Below the pieces are notes generated by a model. It searched no databases and had not been told where the DNA came from. It worked only from the letters and a program-made list of their open reading frames with translations. The position numbers and the translations under genes were made by a program. Below are positions 60,450-64,000 of a stretch of DNA of 64,000 bases, one piece after another (the stretch's first letter is position 1; the number at the start of each line of letters is the position of its first letter). The stretch spans positions 1 through 64,000 of the forward strand of contig NZ_CADEPL010000055.1 of the NCBI RefSeq assembly GCF_902829295.1. The letters are read 5' to 3'. The DNA is from Vogesella oryzae (lineage in GTDB: Bacteria; Pseudomonadota; Gammaproteobacteria; Burkholderiales; Chromobacteriaceae).

Positions 60450-61808
60450 ATGCAGCAACAAATGAAACGCTTGCCTGTTTTGGTGGTTGAGGATGATGCC
60501 GATCTGCGTGAGGCGCTGGTCGATACACTGCTGTTGGCCGGCTTCCAGGTGGTGGAGGCGGCAGACGGTACAGCCGCGCTGGAGGTGTTGCAGCACGAGC
60601 CGGTCGGCCTGGTGATCTCGGATGCGCAGATGCAACCGATGGATGGTTATCAGTTGTTCTTTGCGATCAAGGACCGCTATCCGGGGCTGCCATTTGTGCT
60701 GATGACGGCTTATGGGGTGATCGAGCGTGCTGTCGAGTTGCTGCGTGCCGGTGCCAGTCACTACCTGCTGAAGCCGTTCGAACCGCAGCAACTGATCACC
60801 GAGGTGGAACGTTTTGTCCTGGATGTGCCGGAGGTGAGTGCCGAGACGCTGGTGGCGGAGTCGCCAGCAATGCGCAAACTGTTGTCGATTGCCAGCCGGG
60901 TTGCGCCCAGTGATGCCAGTGTTTTGATTAGTGGTCCCAGCGGTGCGGGTAAGGAGGTGCTGGCGCGTTTCATGCATCAACATTCTCGTCGCAAGGATGG
61001 TCCATTCATCGCGGTGAACTGTGCGGCGATCCCGGAGAATTTGCTGGAGTCGACACTGTTTGGTCATGAGAAGGGGGCGTTTACCGGCGCAACCGCCACC
61101 CTGCCGGGCAAATTCGAACAGGCACAAGGCGGGACGATTCTGCTGGATGAGATTACCGAGATGCCGTTGCCGCTGCAGGCGAAGCTGTTGCGGGTATTGC
61201 AGGAGCGCGAGGTGGAGCGGGTGGGGGCGACGCGTACCATCAAGCTGGATATCCGGGTGCTGGCAACGACCAACCGCGACATTCAGGCCGAGGTCGCTGC
61301 GGGTCGATTCCGGGAAGATTTGTATTTCCGCTTGAATGTTTTTCCGCTGCAACTGCCTGGCTTGGCCGCACGGCCAGAAGACATTCTGCCATTGGCACGG
61401 AAATTGCTGAAAAAGTACGCCGATGCAGTTGGAAAGCCGAATTTGATGCTTGGCAGCAGTGCCGAGCGAGAATTGACTGCCTATAGTTGGGAAGGTAACA
61501 TCCGCGAGCTAGATAATGTGATGCAGCGGGCGGCAATTCTTGCCGCCGGGACGGAGGTTTTTGCCGCCGATCTGATGCTGGAACCTGTCTCGCCCGAATC
61601 GTTTGTTACCTTGCCTGACAATGTGGCCGAGCATGCTGCTGTCGAGCAGGCGATGGATATGAAGTCCATCGAGAAAAAACACATTCTGGATGCGCTGGAA
61701 GCTGTTGGCGGAGTCAAAAAGCTGGCTGCAGAACGGCTTGGGATCAGCGAACGCACCTTGCGTTACAAGCTGCAGCGCTACCGGGAAGAAGATGGTGAGT
61801 CCGCCTGA
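60450..61808 (+). CDS. flrC: Sigma-54-dependent flagellar response regulator (FlrC/FleR type)
   Basis: A 452-residue activator: receiver domain (VVEDDADLRE, phospho-Asp in VISDAQMQPMDG), AAA+ domain with GPSGAGKEVL, the sigma-54 contact loop GAFTGA (near residue 209) and DEITEMPLPLQAKLLRVLQE, then a Fis-type helix-turn-helix (KLAAERLGISERTLRYKLQRYR). Immediately followed by fliE and fliF, as in FleQ/FleR-type hierarchies where it activates the middle genes. The usual partner kinase FlrB/FleS is not adjacent in this window. Confidence 0.9.
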   Translation: MQQQMKRLPVLVVEDDADLREALVDTLLLAGFQVVEAADGTAALEVLQHEPVGLVISDAQMQPMDGYQLFFAIKDRYPGLPFVLMTAYGVIERAVELLRAGASHYLLKPFEPQQLITEVERFVLDVPEVSAETLVAESPAMRKLLSIASRVAPSDASVLISGPSGAGKEVLARFMHQHSRRKDGPFIAVNCAAIPENLLESTLFGHEKGAFTGATATLPGKFEQAQGGTILLDEITEMPLPLQAKLLRVLQEREVERVGATRTIKLDIRVLATTNRDIQAEVAAGRFREDLYFRLNVFPLQLPGLAARPEDILPLARKLLKKYADAVGKPNLMLGSSAERELTAYSWEGNIRELDNVMQRAAILAAGTEVFAADLMLEPVSPESFVTLPDNVAEHAAVEQAMDMKSIEKKHILDALEAVGGVKKLAAERLGISERTLRYKLQRYREEDGESA

Positions 61809-61839
61809 AACCGGGCGGTAACAAACAGGTAGAATCAAC

Positions 61840-62160
61840 ATGTCTACGCAAGGCATTAACCAGTTGCTGGGTGAGTTGCAGGCGATGTCGGCGCTGGCTG
61901 CCGGCAAGCAGCCAGCGGCGCCAACCCAGACGCCGGAAGTTGACTTTTCCTCTGTGTTGCAATCAACTTTGGAACAAGTCAATCAAGTCCAGCAAACCTC
62001 CCAGGAACTGCAGAAGCGTTTTGAACTGGGGGAAGAAGGGGTCAACATCCAGGATGTGATGGTGACCATGCAGAAAGCCAGCCTGAGCTTCCAGACCATG
62101 GTGCAGGCTAGAAACAAACTGGTTTCGGCCTACCAGGAAATCATGAATACGCAAGTGTAG
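61840..62160 (+). CDS. fliE: Flagellar hook-basal body protein FliE
   Basis: A 106-residue protein joining the MS ring to the rod. It has a poorly conserved start and the conserved C-terminal half EEGVNIQDVMVTMQKASLSFQTMVQARNKLVSAYQEIMN. A purine-rich site precedes the ATG. First structural gene of the cluster. Confidence 0.95.
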   Translation: MSTQGINQLLGELQAMSALAAGKQPAAPTQTPEVDFSSVLQSTLEQVNQVQQTSQELQKRFELGEEGVNIQDVMVTMQKASLSFQTMVQARNKLVSAYQEIMNTQV

Positions 62161-62215
62161 CCCCGCTGTATGGTTTAGCATGCAGCGGTAAAATCAATAA
62201 CGAAACAACCTCTGT

Positions 62216-63946
62216 ATGGCTGATCTGGTAGACAACGCTACGCCTGCCTGGAGAGTGCGCCTTAATGAAATCACGGCGCGATTTAACGCTCTCCCAAATA
62301 ATCGCAAAATCCTCCTCTTCGCCGCGGTCGCCGCGGTGTTGTCTATTGCTATTGCCTTGATGGCATTCAACCGTGAACCGTCTTACAAAATTCTGTTTAC
62401 GGGTCTGGCCGACCGGGATGGCGGCCAGATAACGGCCTCCCTCCAGCAGATGAATATTCCTTACCAGCTTGGTGATGGCGGCGTTATTTCCGTGCCTAGC
62501 GACAAGGTATATGACGCCCGTCTGCGGCTGGCGTCGCAAGGTCTGCCAAAGGCCGGTGGCGTGGGTTTCGAACTGATGGATAAACAGAAGTTCGGCATCA
62601 GCCAGTTTGCTGAGCAGGTCAATTATCAACGCTCTATTGAAGGCGAGCTGGCGCGGACCATCGAGTCGGTGGCGGCGGTAGACAGTGCCCGAGTGCACCT
62701 GGCTATGCCCAAACAGAGTGTATTCGTCCGGGATCAGCAGTTGCCGACGGCATCGGTGATGCTGACACTACGTGGCGGTCGCATTCTTGATGCCGGCCAG
62801 ATTGCCGGTATCGTGCATCTAGTTTCCAGCTCGGTGCCGAATTTGCCGGTAAGCAATGTATCGATTGTCGATCAGGATGGTAATCTGCTGTCGGCGATCC
62901 CTGACCTGAACGGTAATGCCGGGATGGATCGCCGCCAGCTGGCATACATCCGCCAGATTGAAGCAGACTATGCCAAGCGTGTGGAAACCATTCTGGAGCC
63001 TATCTTCGGCAAAGGGAATGCCCGTGCCCAGGTCACTGCAACGGTCGATTTCTCCGAGGTAGAACAGACTTCCGAGACTTATCGTCCTAACTCCACGCCT
63101 AATCCCTCCGCTACCCGTAGCCAGCAGATCGTGGAATCGCTGGGCAAAGAGGCCAGCTTGCCATCCGGGGTGCCTGGGGCGCTAACCAATCAACCGCCCA
63201 GTGCTGCGTCGGCTCCATTGACGCTACCGCCTGGGGCCGCGCCAGGAACGGCAACCTTGTCCGGCTTGCCGATGAACAATACCTCCGGCGCGGTGCATCG
63301 GGAAATCACCACCAATTACGAAATCGACAAAACGATCCAGCACACCAAGTTGCCGCAGGGCAATATCAAGCGCCTGACGGCAGCAGTGGTGGTGAACTAC
63401 AAGATGGTGCCGGATGCGAATGGCGAGGCCAAGCCGACGCCGATGTCCGCGCGCGAGTTCCAGCAGATTAGCGATCTGGTAAAGGAGGCGGTTGGCTATA
63501 ATCAGGATCGTGGTGATTCGGTCAACGTAGTGAATGCCAGCTTTGCCGAAGCAGTCCCGGTGGCATCTGCCAAAGATCGTTTGGTCGAGTATGCCTCGGA
63601 GAATGCCGGCAATCTGGTTAAATATGGCCTGCTGTTGATTGCCGTGTTGTACCTGTTGTTTGGTGTGGTGCGCCCGATCATGCGTGACGTAGTCAAGCCG
63701 CCGGCACCAGTGGTGCCGGAAGGAGAGGAGGCAGCGGCAGCGGGTGGCCGACTGCTGGCTGTTGCCGGTGAAGAGGGCGAGGCTGTGGCTGCAGCTGGTT
63801 CAGAGGTGCCGTTTGATGCGCTGGATCCGAAAGAGCAGTCACGCCGTCAATACGAGGCCAACCTTCAGACCGCTCGAGACCTGGTGAAGGCCGATCCGCG
63901 TATGGCCGCCCAGATTATCAAGGAATGGATTGCCTCCGATGAGTGA
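62216..63946 (+). CDS. fliF: Flagellar MS-ring protein FliF
   Basis: A 576-residue membrane protein that forms the basal-body MS ring. The first membrane helix is at about residues 30-50 and the second at about 455-475, with the periplasmic ring-building domains between (SYKILFTGLADRDGGQI, DKQKFGISQFAEQVNYQRSIEGELART). The C-terminal FliG-binding helix follows. It overlaps fliG by eight bases. Confidence 0.97.
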   Translation: MADLVDNATPAWRVRLNEITARFNALPNNRKILLFAAVAAVLSIAIALMAFNREPSYKILFTGLADRDGGQITASLQQMNIPYQLGDGGVISVPSDKVYDARLRLASQGLPKAGGVGFELMDKQKFGISQFAEQVNYQRSIEGELARTIESVAAVDSARVHLAMPKQSVFVRDQQLPTASVMLTLRGGRILDAGQIAGIVHLVSSSVPNLPVSNVSIVDQDGNLLSAIPDLNGNAGMDRRQLAYIRQIEADYAKRVETILEPIFGKGNARAQVTATVDFSEVEQTSETYRPNSTPNPSATRSQQIVESLGKEASLPSGVPGALTNQPPSAASAPLTLPPGAAPGTATLSGLPMNNTSGAVHREITTNYEIDKTIQHTKLPQGNIKRLTAAVVVNYKMVPDANGEAKPTPMSAREFQQISDLVKEAVGYNQDRGDSVNVVNASFAEAVPVASAKDRLVEYASENAGNLVKYGLLLIAVLYLLFGVVRPIMRDVVKPPAPVVPEGEEAAAAGGRLLAVAGEEGEAVAAAGSEVPFDALDPKEQSRRQYEANLQTARDLVKADPRMAAQIIKEWIASDE

Positions 63947-64000
63947 TGCCGGTATCCGTCGCAGTTCTGTGCTGCTGTTCAGCTTGGGGCAGGCCGAGGC
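63939..64000 (+). CDS. fliG: Flagellar motor switch protein FliG, N-terminus (cut by the window edge)
   Basis: Only the first 20 or so codons are visible. The product begins MSDAGIRRSSVLLFSLGQAEA, matching the start of FliG in sequence style and in position after fliF. The rest lies outside the window. Confidence 0.8.
   Translation, partial: MSDAGIRRSSVLLFSLGQAE

Overview
The window is a GC-rich (roughly 62 to 64 percent by eye), densely coded piece of a bacterial chromosome. Gene content and protein styles fit a betaproteobacterium of the order Neisseriales (Chromobacterium/Aquitalea/Vogesella-like). Supporting points are the rpsF-priB-rpsR-rplI operon, a betaproteobacterial porin, an FbpABC iron transporter and a flagellar cluster with an FlrC-type regulator. 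The genus is inference only. I see no rRNA, prophage, insertion sequence or CRISPR array; this reads as core chromosome with a few niche-specific operons.

Layout. 1-8.6 kb: gltX, rlmD, an L,D-transpeptidase, four identical tRNA-Leu(CAG) genes read from a near-consensus promoter that overlaps the start of rnr, then RNase R and a CHAD protein. 8.6-14.1 kb (minus strand): a ClpP-like protease with a poly-Asp tract, a SYLF lipoprotein, a DUF2127 membrane protein and mfd. 14.3-23.0 kb: signalling, with a GGDEF-EAL protein, rlmB, and an overlapping pair made of an MHYT hybrid histidine kinase and an HD-GYP response regulator. 23.1-25.2 kb: copper operon (multicopper oxidase, CsoR, CopZ) behind a CsoR-type operator, divergent from the MHYT kinase. 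25.3-26.8 kb: ribosomal operon. 27-34 kb: metabolism and stress genes (glycerate kinase, macro domain, cysK, YchJ-like, ohrR plus glutathione peroxidase, dcd, bacterioferritin).

33.8-45.5 kb: a two-component system followed by an ABC transporter/alpha-glucosidase operon in the order binding protein, two permeases, glucosidase, ATPase, then a porin and a PfkB sugar kinase. Together these suggest uptake of an alpha-glucoside such as sucrose, hydrolysis inside the cell and phosphorylation of the released fructose. 45.6-50.1 kb (minus strand): mscL with a cysteine-rich tail, L-lactate permease, lpxH and two cyclophilins. 50.2-52.3 kb: flgP and flgT behind a good FliA (sigma-28) promoter. 52.3-56.1 kb: fbpABC. 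56.2-59.7 kb: pbpG, uvrB and a low-molecular-weight phosphatase. 59.7-64 kb: start of a flagellar cluster (CheB-like methylesterase, FlrC-type activator, fliE, fliF, start of fliG).

The most unusual feature is a dispersed 9-10-mer, (T)GCGGCCAAC, present more than 60 times on both strands, in several reading frames and between genes. Random expectation at this base composition is about one or two. It behaves like an uptake-sequence-type genomic word, though it lacks the CTG core of the Neisseria DUS. A second point of interest is the physical coupling of the copper operon to an MHYT-HD-GYP signalling pair.
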